Shown here: positions 37,735 through 46,069 of the stretch, in pieces
Layout: each line of letters opens with the position of its first letter
Numbering within the stretch: the stretch's first letter is position 1
Assembly: GCF_003148885.1 (NCBI RefSeq)
Contig: NZ_QGHD01000018.1
Coordinates: 1 to 47,686 of the forward strand
Reading direction: 5' to 3'
DNA from: Hallerella porci
GTDB taxonomy: Bacteria > Fibrobacterota > Fibrobacteria > Fibrobacterales > Fibrobacteraceae
DNA length: 47,686 nucleotides
Translations under genes and position numbers: made by a program
The notes under the pieces: generated by a model
The model's database searches: none
Told to the model about the DNA's origin: nothing
The model's input: only the letters and a program-made list of their open reading frames with translations

Positions 37735-37858
37735 TTTAAAGCCAAAATCCGGGTGAAGTGTCAGAAAGAGCCCTAGTTTTGGCAAAAGCTTCATCGCCTT
37801 TTTGTCTTTGTTTATCGTTTTTTTGTCATTATTCTGTCATTTTCCAAAAAAAAGTCCC

Positions 37859-37864
37859 TATATT
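37859..37864 (+). promoter_or_regulatory. TATATT box 6 nt before the histidine kinase start
   Basis: TATATT is followed by GTGGAC and ATG 37871, so transcription would start at the start codon. A weak -35-like CTGTCA lies at 37834-37839 (19-bp spacer). No Shine-Dalgarno sequence is present. Confidence 0.45.
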
Positions 37865-37870
37865 GTGGAC

Positions 37871-39058
37871 ATGAAAACGATTAAGCAGAAAGAAAAATTG
37901 TCTTTGAGCGATTTTGAAAATTTTAATGCGATCAATTCTCGCCGAAAAATTCCCGAATGGCTCAGCGGAAGAAAGCCCGTTTCTGCGACATCGATGCGCA
38001 TCATGATGCTTTTATTCTTTTTAGCGGTGGGTTATGTGGCAGCTTCTGCGGGAAGCATAGAGCCTTCATTTTCCAATAAAAATATCATCGCCGCATTTAT
38101 CTGCGTGTTAAATTTTTTCCTCGGATTTTTTCTCAACCAAACTTTATTCGTTCCCAAATTTTTCTTTAAGCGAAAATTTGTCCTTTTCGCCTTTGTCAAT
38201 GTTTTATTTCTCGTAGAATCTTCTCTCGTTCAAGATTTATTCATCCTTTGGGTAAGCGGATCTTGGGGACCTTTACTCGGTTCTTTTTACAGAATCGATT
38301 CGGTTGGACGCGCTTTATTTTTGTTCTTAATTTTCTTCATCATCACATTAATCGTTTGCACATTTAATGTGCTCTTCCGCTTAGGTGGTTTACATGCGCA
38401 AGAAGTATTCCAAAAACGCATCCAAGAAAATTTTTATTTGCAAGCAGACCTCGCATTCTTAAAGCAACAGCTTTCGTCGCACTTTCTTTTTAACACATTA
38501 AACAACATCACCGCTCTCGTTGATATCGATCCGAAACTTGCGCAAAAATCGATGATTCGCCTTTCTTCGGTTCTGCGGCAAATGTTACACGAATCCAAAG
38601 AAGAGAACGTTTCTCTTGAAACCGAACTTGACATTTTGCAAAAATATTGCGAATTAGAAAAATTGCGATTTGGTCCAAATATGCAATTCTCATTTACAAC
38701 CGATGTGAAAGATCCCGAGAAACAAGTAGCGCCACTTTTCATGATGCCGCTGATTGAAAATGCGATTAAATATGGCATGCATCCCTCTGCGCCCTGCCGC
38801 ATTGAAATTGCGATTTTTGAACAAAACGATGTTTTAAAATGTCACGTGGAAAATACCATCGCCCCGAAGACGGCCTCGACTCAAGTGAAAAGTGGAATCG
38901 GACTTTCCAATCTCAAGCGCCGCCTCGAAGTTTGTTATCCCGGCAAATACCTTTACAAAGCGGATAATTCGGCGGGCATTTACACGGCGGATTTACACAT
39001 TGAACTCAATGGCTTTCAAACGCCAAGTGTAAAAGACTTTTCAATTTATAAAAATTAA
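37871..39058 (+). CDS. LytS/YehU-type sensor histidine kinase
   Basis: This 395-residue membrane sensor kinase has about four TM helices in residues 45-180 (for example AAFICVLNFFLGFFLNQTLF and ALFLFLIFFIITLIVCTFNV). A HisKA_7TM/His_kinase domain follows, with the phospho-accepting His at about 204 (QQLSSHFLFNTLNNI), and an ATPase region with the N-box PLIENAIKYGMHP and the G-box GIGLSNLKRRLEVCYP. These kinases pair with LytTR response regulators, but no regulator gene is adjacent, so its partner is elsewhere. The frame can be extended upstream to 37802, but the conserved start and the promoter-like TATATT favour ATG 37871. A terminator follows. Confidence 0.9.
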   Translation: MKTIKQKEKLSLSDFENFNAINSRRKIPEWLSGRKPVSATSMRIMMLLFFLAVGYVAASAGSIEPSFSNKNIIAAFICVLNFFLGFFLNQTLFVPKFFFKRKFVLFAFVNVLFLVESSLVQDLFILWVSGSWGPLLGSFYRIDSVGRALFLFLIFFIITLIVCTFNVLFRLGGLHAQEVFQKRIQENFYLQADLAFLKQQLSSHFLFNTLNNITALVDIDPKLAQKSMIRLSSVLRQMLHESKEENVSLETELDILQKYCELEKLRFGPNMQFSFTTDVKDPEKQVAPLFMMPLIENAIKYGMHPSAPCRIEIAIFEQNDVLKCHVENTIAPKTASTQVKSGIGLSNLKRRLEVCYPGKYLYKADNSAGIYTADLHIELNGFQTPSVKDFSIYKN

Positions 39059-39095
39059 AGCCGTCAATTCCTGAAAAATTTCCAAACAAAAAATA

Positions 39096-39121
39096 CCCGA
39101 GCTTTTGGCTCGGGCATTTTT
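39096..39121. terminator. Bidirectional terminator between kinase and rplT
   Basis: CCCGAGC-TTTTG-GCTCGGG (39096-39114) is a perfect 7-bp stem followed by CATTTTT on the plus strand and preceded by an A-run (T on the minus strand). It ends the histidine kinase transcript and the infC-rpmI-rplT transcript. Confidence 0.9.
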
Positions 39122-39138
39122 AGAATCACTTCTCTTCG

Positions 39139-39492
39139 TTAAGCAGAAGCCTTCACCTGGTTCACGACGGCAGCAAATGCTTCCGGATCGCTCACAGCGA
39201 GGTCAGCGAGAACCTTACGGTTGATGCTGATGTTCGCCTTGGACAACAGATGGATGAATTGGCTGTAGCTTAAATCAAATTCACGCACAGCTGCGTTCAA
39301 GCGGGTGATCCACAAAGTGCGGAATGCGCCCTTCTTGTCGCGACGGTGAGCGTATGCATATTGACCAGCATGAGCAACAGCGTCTTTCGCAAGACGAATG
39401 TTCGACTTACGACGGCCGTAGAAGCCCTTTGCAGCTTTGAGAATGTTCTTGCGGCGTGCGCGAGAAGGAACTCTAGTCTTAGAACGTGGCAT
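39139..39492 (-). CDS. rplT: 50S ribosomal protein L20
   Basis: The 117-residue L20 binds 23S rRNA early in 50S assembly. The start [58 protein letters not shown] and [14 protein letters not shown] are all diagnostic. It is full length. It follows rpmI by 13 bp with AAGGAG before ATG 39492. The order infC-rpmI-rplT is the conserved operon. In E. coli and Bacillus this operon is autoregulated by L20; no leader structure was verified here. Confidence 0.98.
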   Translation of the reverse strand: MPRSKTRVPSRARRKNILKAAKGFYGRRKSNIRLAKDAVAHAGQYAYAHRRDKKGAFRTLWITRLNAAVREFDLSYSQFIHLLSKANISINRKVLADLAVSDPEAFAAVVNQVKASA

Positions 39493-39505
39493 TCTTACTT
39501 ACTCC

Positions 39506-39703
39506 TTATGCTTTGACAAGCAGACGCTTGACTCTGTATTCATCGGATTTCTTGACGGTTCCGGCTTTACGCAAATTGCGCTTACGCTTTGTCGTCATCT
39601 TGGTAAGAATGTGGCGAAGACCAGCGCGTTTGAACTTCACGTGGCCGCTGCCGGTCACGCGGAAGCGCTTCTTAGCACCACCGTGGGTTTTCATCTTAGG
39701 CAT
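39506..39703 (-). CDS. rpmI: 50S ribosomal protein L35
   Basis: This small basic 65-residue L35 begins [20 protein letters not shown] and contains the conserved [28 protein letters not shown]. Length is standard. Its start overlaps the infC end by 8 bp, with GAGGT just upstream, giving coupled translation. Confidence 0.98.
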   Translation of the reverse strand: MPKMKTHGGAKKRFRVTGSGHVKFKRAGLRHILTKMTTKRKRNLRKAGTVKKSDEYRVKRLLVKA

Positions 39704-40334
39704 TGTTTACCTCTTCGGTTTGTTGTGTAGCCTCACCTGCTGCCTTTGGCTCGGTTGCGGGCTTTTGCGGTGCAGCCTTAGGAGCTACTCCGCGACGTGG
39801 ACCGTAGATGTAGAGAAGAGTATTCCCTTCCATCCGCGAATCCGTTTCCAATTCGCCGACATCTGCCAAATCTTCTTTGGCGCGTTCCATCAGTCGGCGG
39901 CCGTAGTCCATGTGCGCCATTTCGCGTCCACGGAACTGCATAATCAAACGAACTTTCATGCCATCTTCGAGGAAGCCGCGAATTTGCTTGATACGATACA
40001 AGTAATCGTTTTCTGCGGTCTTCGGATGCATTTTAATTTCTTTCAGCTTGACCACATGCTGCTTTGCTTTTGCAGCCTTTGCTTTCTTCGCTTGTTCGAA
40101 CTTGTATTTGCTGTAATTGATAATACGGCAAACTGGCGGTTTCGCATTCGGCGAGACTTCCACCAGATCCAGTCCGGCGTTCTTTGCCATCTGCAAAGCT
40201 TTGCGCGTATCAATGACTTCTTGGGTTCCGTCTTCTTTGATTACGCGAACCGGAGAAATGTGAATGGCTTCGTTGATACGGGTGCCGTCAGCAGGACGGT
40301 TCGGCATTTGCCTCAGACGCGGATTAGGAAACAA
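39696..40334 (-). CDS. infC: Translation initiation factor IF-3
   Basis: IF-3 binds the 30S subunit and checks start codon and initiator tRNA. The 212 residues include the N-terminal domain ([56 protein letters not shown]) and the C-terminal domain ([36 protein letters not shown]), plus an Ala/Pro/Thr-rich tail of about 35 residues beyond the usual end. Start choice: TTG 40334 has GAGGT 8 nt upstream, while ATG 40307 has GAGG only 3 nt upstream. I favour TTG, since a non-AUG start is common for infC and allows IF-3 to repress itself. Confidence 0.93.
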   Translation of the reverse strand: MFPNPRLRQMPNRPADGTRINEAIHISPVRVIKEDGTQEVIDTRKALQMAKNAGLDLVEVSPNAKPPVCRIINYSKYKFEQAKKAKAAKAKQHVVKLKEIKMHPKTAENDYLYRIKQIRGFLEDGMKVRLIMQFRGREMAHMDYGRRLMERAKEDLADVGELETDSRMEGNTLLYIYGPRRGVAPKAAPQKPATEPKAAGEATQQTEEVNNA

Positions 40335-40420
40335 GTTCTACTACCTCATGAAAATGGTTGAATTTGTCCGAAAATTTAGCAAAGATATGGAAAAAGTTCA
40401 ACTTTTTCTTCTCTTCCCCT

Positions 40421-40448
40421 TTGGAATTTACCGTTTTTTTTGTATAAT
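40421..40448 (+). promoter_or_regulatory. Promoter of the tRNA-Gly gene
   Basis: TTGGAA (40421-40426), a 16-bp spacer and a consensus TATAAT (40443-40448) end 10 nt before the tRNA 5' end at 40459. The arrangement is typical of stable-RNA promoters. Confidence 0.75.
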
Positions 40449-40458
40449 TGTGTTCGCT

Positions 40459-40530
40459 GCGGCGGTAGCTCAATGGTAGAGCTTTAGCCTTCCAAGCTAA
40501 TGGTTGCCGGTTCGATCCCGGTCCGCCGCT
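40459..40530 (+). tRNA. tRNA-Gly (UCC anticodon)
   Basis: The acceptor stem is GCGGCGG (40459-40465) with CCGCCGC (40523-40529) and discriminator T at 40530. The D arm begins at TAGCTC. The anticodon stem TTAGC/GCTAA holds the loop CTTCCAA with anticodon TCC. The T loop is TTCGATC. The 72-nt body is canonical. CCA is not encoded (CGA follows), so it must be added enzymatically. Expressed alone from its own promoter, ended by a terminator 8 nt downstream. Confidence 0.97.
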
Positions 40531-40537
40531 CGAAAAA

Positions 40538-40566
40538 GCCCTCGGAAATTCTCCGCGGGCTTTTTT
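40538..40566 (+). terminator. Terminator after tRNA-Gly
   Basis: GCCCTCGGA (40538-40546) pairs with TCCGCGGGC (40552-40560) with one mismatch, followed by a T6 run. It ends the single-gene tRNA transcript and may also stop minus-strand transcription from 40602. Confidence 0.8.
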
Positions 40567-40601
40567 ATTTTCCCTTTTCATTTTGCAGCGCTTTGCGCCC
40601 G

Positions 40602-40946
40602 TTAATTCCGAATCATCGGTTTTTCGGTTTTTACCACCGTAAACGATTCCAAGACTCCCGATTTCCAAACAAAGAAAACGGCGAGGAAAAATAAAAGCAC
40701 CAAAAGAATTGTGCCGAAATTTGATTTCTGCGGTTCAAGTCCGCGAATGCGAGCGGTTTGCACTTTATTTTTGAATCGAGAATCGACAGCGTCGATCGTC
40801 ACATAATCGCCGATGATAGGCTCGCGCGGAATACGCCCAAAGGCGCTTTTTGTAACGCCATAAGTTTTGTGAGTTGCCTCGGAATAAATCGTCCCCGTAT
40901 GATTTGACGCATTCCAAGATGAAATTTTACCGATATCGACAACCAT
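40602..40946 (-). CDS. OB/cold-shock-like domain protein with a C-terminal TM helix
   Basis: In this 114-residue protein, the first 70 residues (MVVDIGKISSWNASNHTGTI, FGRIPREPIIGDYVTIDAVD) resemble a cold-shock/OB beta-barrel (GxIxxWNxxxxTGxI pattern). The nucleic-acid-binding aromatics of true CspA (KGFGFI) are replaced by HTGTIY. A single TM helix follows (FGTILLVLLFFLAVFFVW), with a short basic end. DUF1294-type proteins join a CSD to membrane helices in the same way, but the match is only by layout. ATG 40946 has an excellent GGAGG 6 nt upstream and is preceded by a TATATT. It may tether nucleic acids or ribosomes at the membrane, which is speculative. Confidence 0.7.
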   Translation of the reverse strand: MVVDIGKISSWNASNHTGTIYSEATHKTYGVTKSAFGRIPREPIIGDYVTIDAVDSRFKNKVQTARIRGLEPQKSNFGTILLVLLFFLAVFFVWKSGVLESFTVVKTEKPMIRN

Positions 40947-41018
40947 AAATGTCCTCCGTACTTTTTTACAATATACAAAAGCATTTTTGTGGGCATTTTA
41001 TTCTCGGGAAAAAGCACA

Positions 41019-41050
41019 AAAAAAGCGGCCTTCGAAAAGACCGCTTTTTG
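41019..41050. terminator. Terminator of the fabV operon
   Basis: AAGCGGCC-TTCGAAAA-GACCGCTT (41023-41046) is an 8-bp stem with one wobble pair, flanked by A-runs and T-runs on both sides. It lies about 20 bp beyond the fabV stop on the minus strand. Confidence 0.82.
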
Positions 41051-41070
41051 CTTGGAAATGTTTCCGAAAA

Positions 41071-42264
41071 TTAGATCGTATCCATTCTTTCGACGTCTTT
41101 TTCGTAATCGACGCCAGCGATGTCAAAGCCATTTGTCGCGAGGAAGTCGTGACGATAACCTTGAAGGTCGCCGAGTTCTGCGATGTTATTTTCGTTGACA
41201 ATCGCCATATATTTTGCGACTTCTTCTTGCACCTTCGGATCCAATTCGAGTTCGTCGATGCGGATGCGCTTTTCGTCATCGGTCGGCACCGCTTTACCCG
41301 TGTAAAGGCGTTCTGCAAACAAACGTTCCATCTGTTCGATGCAACCTTCGTGAGTGCCGTTTCTCTTCATAATTTTGAAGAGAATGGAGATGTAAAGCGG
41401 AATCAGAGGAATCACCGCCGAAGAACGGGTGACAAGGCCTTTGTTCACCGAAATGTAAGCTTCGCCGTTCAAAGACTTCTTGAGAGAAGCGTCAATTTCG
41501 CGGGCAGTGCGTTCGATATCTTTCTTCGCAGCTCCGATCGTACCGTCGCGGTAAATAGCATGCGTATAAGTCGGTCCAATGTAAGAGTAAGCAACCGTCT
41601 TCACGCCTTCGGCGAGAACGCCCGCTTCCGAAAGTTGTTGAATCCAACGTGCCCAGTCTTCGCCGCCCATGACTTTTACCGTCTGACGCTTTTCTTCTTC
41701 ATTTGCCACTTCTGCGGTAATAATTGAGAACTTTCCGGTCACCACGTCCATCGTTGCGCCCGAGAACGTTTTCGTTAACGGCTTCAAAACGCTGCGGTAT
41801 TTTTCGCCCGTCACCGGATCCACGCGGACAGCACTTGCCACACTGTAAATCACGAGGTCAATTTTTCCGAATTGCTTCGAAGCTTCGATAACTTGTTTCC
41901 GCATTTCGTCGGAGAATGCGTCACCATTAAATGTGACGCAGCCAAGACCCTTTGCCTTTGCAGCACGGTCAAATGCCATGTTGTTGTACCAGCCCGGGGT
42001 TCCGCTCTTCGATTCTGTGCCTTCTTTTTCGAAGGAAACGCCAATCGTATTTGCGCCGCATTCAAAAGCTGCAGCAATACGACTTGCAAGACCATAACCG
42101 GTGGAGCAACCGAGAACGAGGACGTTCTTCGGAGCACTCGGAAGTTTGCCGCGTTCTGCCGCCTTCTTTTCGACATAAGCGATTTGGTTTTCCACTTCTT
42201 TCGCACAGCCAATCGGATGAGCGTTAATGCACATGTTGCTGCGGATGAGAGGCTTGATAATCAT
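41071..42264 (-). CDS. fabV: FabV-type trans-2-enoyl-ACP (CoA) reductase
   Basis: This 397-residue NADH-dependent enoyl reductase of the FabV/TER class catalyses the last step of a fatty-acid elongation cycle. Diagnostic features: MIIKPLIRSNMCINAHPIGC at the N-terminus, the Rossmann VLVLGCSTGYGLASRIAAAF, and the catalytic signature YSYIGP (226-231) with Y238-x8-K247-K248. FabV is insensitive to triclosan and differs from FabI in its Y-x8-K spacing. ATG 42264 has AAGGAG 7 nt upstream. It follows fabF by 14 bp and is the last gene of the operon before the terminator. Related TER enzymes use crotonyl-CoA, so CoA substrates are also possible. Confidence 0.95.
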   Translation of the reverse strand: MIIKPLIRSNMCINAHPIGCAKEVENQIAYVEKKAAERGKLPSAPKNVLVLGCSTGYGLASRIAAAFECGANTIGVSFEKEGTESKSGTPGWYNNMAFDRAAKAKGLGCVTFNGDAFSDEMRKQVIEASKQFGKIDLVIYSVASAVRVDPVTGEKYRSVLKPLTKTFSGATMDVVTGKFSIITAEVANEEEKRQTVKVMGGEDWARWIQQLSEAGVLAEGVKTVAYSYIGPTYTHAIYRDGTIGAAKKDIERTAREIDASLKKSLNGEAYISVNKGLVTRSSAVIPLIPLYISILFKIMKRNGTHEGCIEQMERLFAERLYTGKAVPTDDEKRIRIDELELDPKVQEEVAKYMAIVNENNIAELGDLQGYRHDFLATNGFDIAGVDYEKDVERMDTI

Positions 42265-42278
42265 AAGGTTGCTCCTTG

Positions 42279-43529
42279 TTAATCCTTAAACTTTTTGATG
42301 ATAACGACGCCGTTGTGCCCGCCGAATCCAAGAGATGCGGACGCTGCACAATCGATGTTTCCAGCAATTCCCACATTCGGCGTATAATCCAAATCGCATT
42401 CCGGATCTGGATTTTCCAAATTGATTGTTGCAGGGTAGAATGAATTGGTAATGGCGAGAGTCGTGATAATCGCTTCAATTGCGCCAGCAGCACCGACGCA
42501 GTGACCCGTCATACTCTTCGTACTCGAAATTTTGATTTTCTTTGCGTGATCGCCGAGCGCAATTTTAAGCATTGCGGTTTCGGTCAAATCATTCAAATGC
42601 GTCGATGTACCATGCGCATTGTAATACTGAATTTCTTCGGGCTGAATTCCCGCATCTTGGATGGCGCGAGTTAATGCTTTCGCACAAGTTTCTCCACCCG
42701 GACGCGGACTCGTAATGTGATACGCATCCGCAGATGCACCGTAGCCGGCGAGTTCTGCATAAATGCGAGCACCGCGAGCCTTTGCGTGTTCCAATTCTTC
42801 GAGAACTAAAATGCCTCCGCCTTCGCCCATCACAAAACCGGAGCGGTCTTTATCAAATGGGCGCGAAGCTTTTTCTGGTGCGTCGTTGAATTTATCGGTA
42901 AGCGCATGCATTCCCGCAAAACTCTTGATGGAGAATTCGGTAATGCCACTTTCCGAACCACCCGCAAGACAAACATCTAAACGTCCAGAACGAATTGTGT
43001 CAAAAGCAAGGCCAATCGCATCGGTTCCCGAAGCGCAAGCGGTCGCAATCGTCCACGCGCAGCCGGTAATGCCAAGCGCAATTGAAACATTTGCGCCCGC
43101 TTCGTTTGCGATTAATTCGGGCATCGCAAGCGGCGATGCACGACGCTTTCCGCATTCGATGTACTTGGCATACGAGGCGTCAAAGACATCCATTCCGCTG
43201 AGGCCGTTTCCGGCAACGATTCCCGTTTTTTCGGCAGCGAGATCTTCTTTCGAAAGCTTTGCGTCGGCAACAGCTTCATTGGCTGCAGCGAGCAAAAACT
43301 GCGTAAACCGAGACATGCGGCGCGCTTCTTTCGGATCAATCCCGTGTTCTTCGGGCTTAAAATCCTTGATTTCTGCCGCAATTTTCACCGGGCAATTACT
43401 TGCATCAAAAAGCGTAATCGGAGCGACTCCGCTTTTTCCTTGTTGAATGGCCTTCCACAGCGAAGGAACCGTTTTTCCAATCGGAGAAACTGTGCCCATT
43501 CCCGTGATTACAACGCGTCTTTTGCTCAT
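42279..43529 (-). CDS. fabF: 3-oxoacyl-[ACP] synthase II (FabF type)
   Basis: This 416-residue ketosynthase condenses malonyl-ACP with an acyl primer. The catalytic Cys165 (TACASGTDA), His306 (NAHGTSTHLND) and His343 (KSMTGHCVGAAGA) are present. The gatekeeper and glycine-rich end (SLGFGGHNGVVIIKKF) fit FabF/KAS II. The gene begins right after the acyl-CoA synthetase stop, with no spacer, so translation is probably coupled. No FabD, FabG or ACP gene is here, so this is a dispersed or supplementary fatty-acid module. Confidence 0.93.
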   Translation of the reverse strand: MSKRRVVITGMGTVSPIGKTVPSLWKAIQQGKSGVAPITLFDASNCPVKIAAEIKDFKPEEHGIDPKEARRMSRFTQFLLAAANEAVADAKLSKEDLAAEKTGIVAGNGLSGMDVFDASYAKYIECGKRRASPLAMPELIANEAGANVSIALGITGCAWTIATACASGTDAIGLAFDTIRSGRLDVCLAGGSESGITEFSIKSFAGMHALTDKFNDAPEKASRPFDKDRSGFVMGEGGGILVLEELEHAKARGARIYAELAGYGASADAYHITSPRPGGETCAKALTRAIQDAGIQPEEIQYYNAHGTSTHLNDLTETAMLKIALGDHAKKIKISSTKSMTGHCVGAAGAIEAIITTLAITNSFYPATINLENPDPECDLDYTPNVGIAGNIDCAASASLGFGGHNGVVIIKKFKD

Positions 43530-45215
43530 TTAATTCGCCTTGTCTTTCGGTTGTTCCTGCTTGTCTTTTTCACGAATCGCCACCCGCCGGATTTTTCCGC
43601 TGATGGTTTTCGGAAGTTCTGTGACAAAGTCAATGATACGCGGGCTCTTGTAAGATGCCGCCACTTTCTTTGTGAACAGTTGAATGTCCTTTGCGAGTTC
43701 CTTGGATGCGGTATAACCGCTCTGCAGAACGATTGTCGCCTTAATCGCTTGTCCGCGCGAAGCGTCTTCGACGCCCGTCACCGCGACTTCCAAAACCGCC
43801 GGGTGCTTCAAAAGAACTTCTTCGACTTCAAACGGACTGATGCGATAGCCGGAACTTTTAATCAAATCGTCCGTGCGCCCGACAAACCAGCAATAACCGT
43901 TCTGGTCGCGCCATGCGGTATCGCCCGTATGATACACGCCGCCTTCGAAAACTTTCTGCGTGCGTTCTTCGTCACGGTAATAACCGCCGAACATTCCGAA
44001 CGGTTTTCCGCCATCGATGCGAATAATGATTTCACCGACTTCTTCTGCTTTACACGGCTTTCCTTCGGTATCCACGATATCGATGCGATAACCCGGAGAC
44101 GGCATTCCCATCGAGCCCGAACGCGGATCTTTCCACGGATAATTTCCCATGGTGAGAGTGAGTTCCGTTTGACCGTAACCTTCGTACAATTTGATGCCGG
44201 TTTTCGCAAGCCAGCGATCGTAAATATCCGTGTTGAGAGCTTCGCCAGCAGTCACGCAATATTTGAGACTCGACAAATCATACTTCGCAGGATCATGCTG
44301 CAAAAGATAACGATAAACCGTCGGCGGAGCGCAGAATGTCGTGATTTTATATTCGGACATTTTTTCCAAAAGTTTGCCCGGAATAAAAGTGTTCATATCA
44401 TAAGTGAACACAGCGCTTCCCGCGATCCATTGCCCGTAAATTTTTCCCCAGAGAGCTTTTGCCCAACCGGTTTCTGCAACGGTTAAATGACGCCCGTCAT
44501 CGACGACATTTTGCCAATACTTCGCTGTCACAATGTGGCCAAGCGGATACGTAAATGTATGCGCCACCATTTTCGGATTGCTCGAAGTTCCGCTCGTAAA
44601 ATAGATGACCATAATGTCATCATTTTTAATGGCGTCTTCGCCTGTCGGGCGTTCAAATTTCGAAGAGCAAATTTCGTAATCATCGTAGAAAGAAATCCAA
44701 CCCTGACGCGGTTGACCAATAGCGACAAGGCTTTCGAGCGAAGGCGCTTTTTCTTTGGCAACTTCGATTTCTTTTTGCAAATTCGGATCATCGTATGCGA
44801 CGACCATTTTAATTTCTGCCGCATTAAAGCGATATTCCAAATCCGCAGAAGTTAACATATTCGTTGCCGGCACAGCGATAGCGCCGATGCGATGCAAAGC
44901 CAAAAGGAAGAACCAGAATTCATAACGGCGGCGGAGCATTAACTGCACCCGATCCCCTTTCCGGATTCCGTGCTGCTTTAAGAAATTCGCAGTCCGCTTT
45001 GACGCAAGCGATAAATCCTTGAACGTAAAAATATGACGTTCATCATTATCATCGCACCAAACGAGAGCTTCTTTTTTGGGGCAAGTCTGCGCATAGTCGT
45101 CAACGACATCAAACGCAAAGTTAAAGTTTTCAGGAACGTGAATTTTGAAGTTCTCGTATAAATCTTCGTAAGAACTATATTCCACGCGATCGATAAATTT
45201 GAGAAGTTGATTCAT
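43530..45215 (-). CDS. AMP-forming acyl-CoA synthetase (ACSM/medium-chain type)
   Basis: The 561-residue ANL-family enzyme activates a carboxylic acid as acyl-AMP and transfers it to CoA. The P-loop-like IYFTSGTSSNPKMVAHTF, the adenine motif YEGYGQTELTL, the hinge YHTGDTAWRDQNGYCWFVGR and DDLIKSSGYRISPFEVEEVL are intact, as is the catalytic Lys near the end (LPKTISGKIRR). Length and motifs match acetyl/butyryl/medium-chain (ACSM-like) synthetases rather than long-chain FadD. It sits between a deacetylase-like gene (23 bp) and fabF (0 bp). In a rumen-type anaerobe the natural substrates may be short or branched volatile acids used as fatty-acid primers; that is an inference. Confidence 0.88.
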   Translation of the reverse strand: MNQLLKFIDRVEYSSYEDLYENFKIHVPENFNFAFDVVDDYAQTCPKKEALVWCDDNDERHIFTFKDLSLASKRTANFLKQHGIRKGDRVQLMLRRRYEFWFFLLALHRIGAIAVPATNMLTSADLEYRFNAAEIKMVVAYDDPNLQKEIEVAKEKAPSLESLVAIGQPRQGWISFYDDYEICSSKFERPTGEDAIKNDDIMVIYFTSGTSSNPKMVAHTFTYPLGHIVTAKYWQNVVDDGRHLTVAETGWAKALWGKIYGQWIAGSAVFTYDMNTFIPGKLLEKMSEYKITTFCAPPTVYRYLLQHDPAKYDLSSLKYCVTAGEALNTDIYDRWLAKTGIKLYEGYGQTELTLTMGNYPWKDPRSGSMGMPSPGYRIDIVDTEGKPCKAEEVGEIIIRIDGGKPFGMFGGYYRDEERTQKVFEGGVYHTGDTAWRDQNGYCWFVGRTDDLIKSSGYRISPFEVEEVLLKHPAVLEVAVTGVEDASRGQAIKATIVLQSGYTASKELAKDIQLFTKKVAASYKSPRIIDFVTELPKTISGKIRRVAIREKDKQEQPKDKAN

Positions 45216-45238
45216 AAAAACCCAGTAAAATTAAAGGA

Positions 45239-46069
45239 TCAAAGATCTCTGTAAAAGATTTTTTCGCGTTTCGAAAGTGCATAGCGCACCAAATTCAAGA
45301 TGCGTTTTTCACCGATGGAAGTAAAGTCCACATGGTGAATCGTAAGGCGCGGCGTTCCCAGCGGCGCTTGAATCGTAAGGCACGCAGACGTTTGCGCAAT
45401 TCCCAAAGAAATATCCGGAAGACCTGCAAAGCTAATTCCCATCGAAAGGAATTTTTCTACCGGCTTTTCTTCCGCTTTCTTTTCCGTCGATTCGTCGGCA
45501 TCTTCATGGACCGACACAATCAAATCGCGCTTTTTATAAATCGTCGTGCGATCTTCGTAAGTCTTAAATTTTTCAAGAATTTGATCTTTCAAATAATTGT
45601 TATCATACCACGCCGGCGGGACGTAACCAATCGGCAATTCTTCTTGGCCGAGCGCATACCAAAGCGCAATAGAACGATCGAGAAGAGTCTGCGATTCTTC
45701 TTTCGAAAGTCCCGCAAATTCGGCGACATTGCTCGAAAGCATCAAAGCGCTTTTACCAAACACCGAGCGTTCTTTGCTCAAGTTTGCAGCATGACGCGCA
45801 CCGTGCAACAAAAGTTCGTGGCCGTCTGCTTTTAATTTGGCAACCGCTGCGCAAAAATTTTCGCGTTCTTCTTCGGGGGCAGCTCCCACAGCGGGCACAA
45901 CCGCAACCGAAATCGGGGAACCAGCAGTGCTTGAAATCTGATCGATTTGCACTAGAGCTTTTTCAAAGTTCCGAATGTTGAAATCGTGGTAGCAAAGAAT
46001 AAATCTTTTGCCTTTAAAATTTTCTGCCTCAGCTGCAGAAATGTCGGCGATATCTTTGTTCAGTTCCAT
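45239..46069 (-). CDS. DUF2334-like polysaccharide-deacetylase-fold protein
   Basis: The 276-residue cytosolic-looking protein (no signal peptide) has the barrel pattern of DUF2334/NodB-like deacetylases: YHDFNIRNFEKALVQIDQI, SVAVVPAVG, LKADGHELLLHGARHAANLS (the HxxxH-like metal motif) and GYVPPAWYDN. In NodB enzymes D/H-H residues hold a metal; here the Asp of HDF, and the His of LLHGARH, could serve. A Glu/Lys-rich insert (DADESTEKKAEEKPVEK) is near 200. The substrate is not evident. First gene of the four-gene operon to fabV, with AAGGAG 7 nt before ATG 46069. A link to lipid or surface-glycan modification is suggested by position only. Confidence 0.75.
   Translation of the reverse strand: MELNKDIADISAAEAENFKGKRFILCYHDFNIRNFEKALVQIDQISSTAGSPISVAVVPAVGAAPEEERENFCAAVAKLKADGHELLLHGARHAANLSKERSVFGKSALMLSSNVAEFAGLSKEESQTLLDRSIALWYALGQEELPIGYVPPAWYDNNYLKDQILEKFKTYEDRTTIYKKRDLIVSVHEDADESTEKKAEEKPVEKFLSMGISFAGLPDISLGIAQTSACLTIQAPLGTPRLTIHHVDFTSIGEKRILNLVRYALSKREKIFYRDL

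Noticed and set aside
40987-41727. 246-codon plus-strand frame over the fabV terminator and fabV
   Set aside because: Antisense to fabV, which has intact catalytic motifs; no signal or domain of its own.
43344-44486. 380-codon plus-strand frame opposite fabF and the acyl-CoA synthetase
   Set aside because: It spans two genes on the other strand, has no recognisable motif and shows shadow composition.
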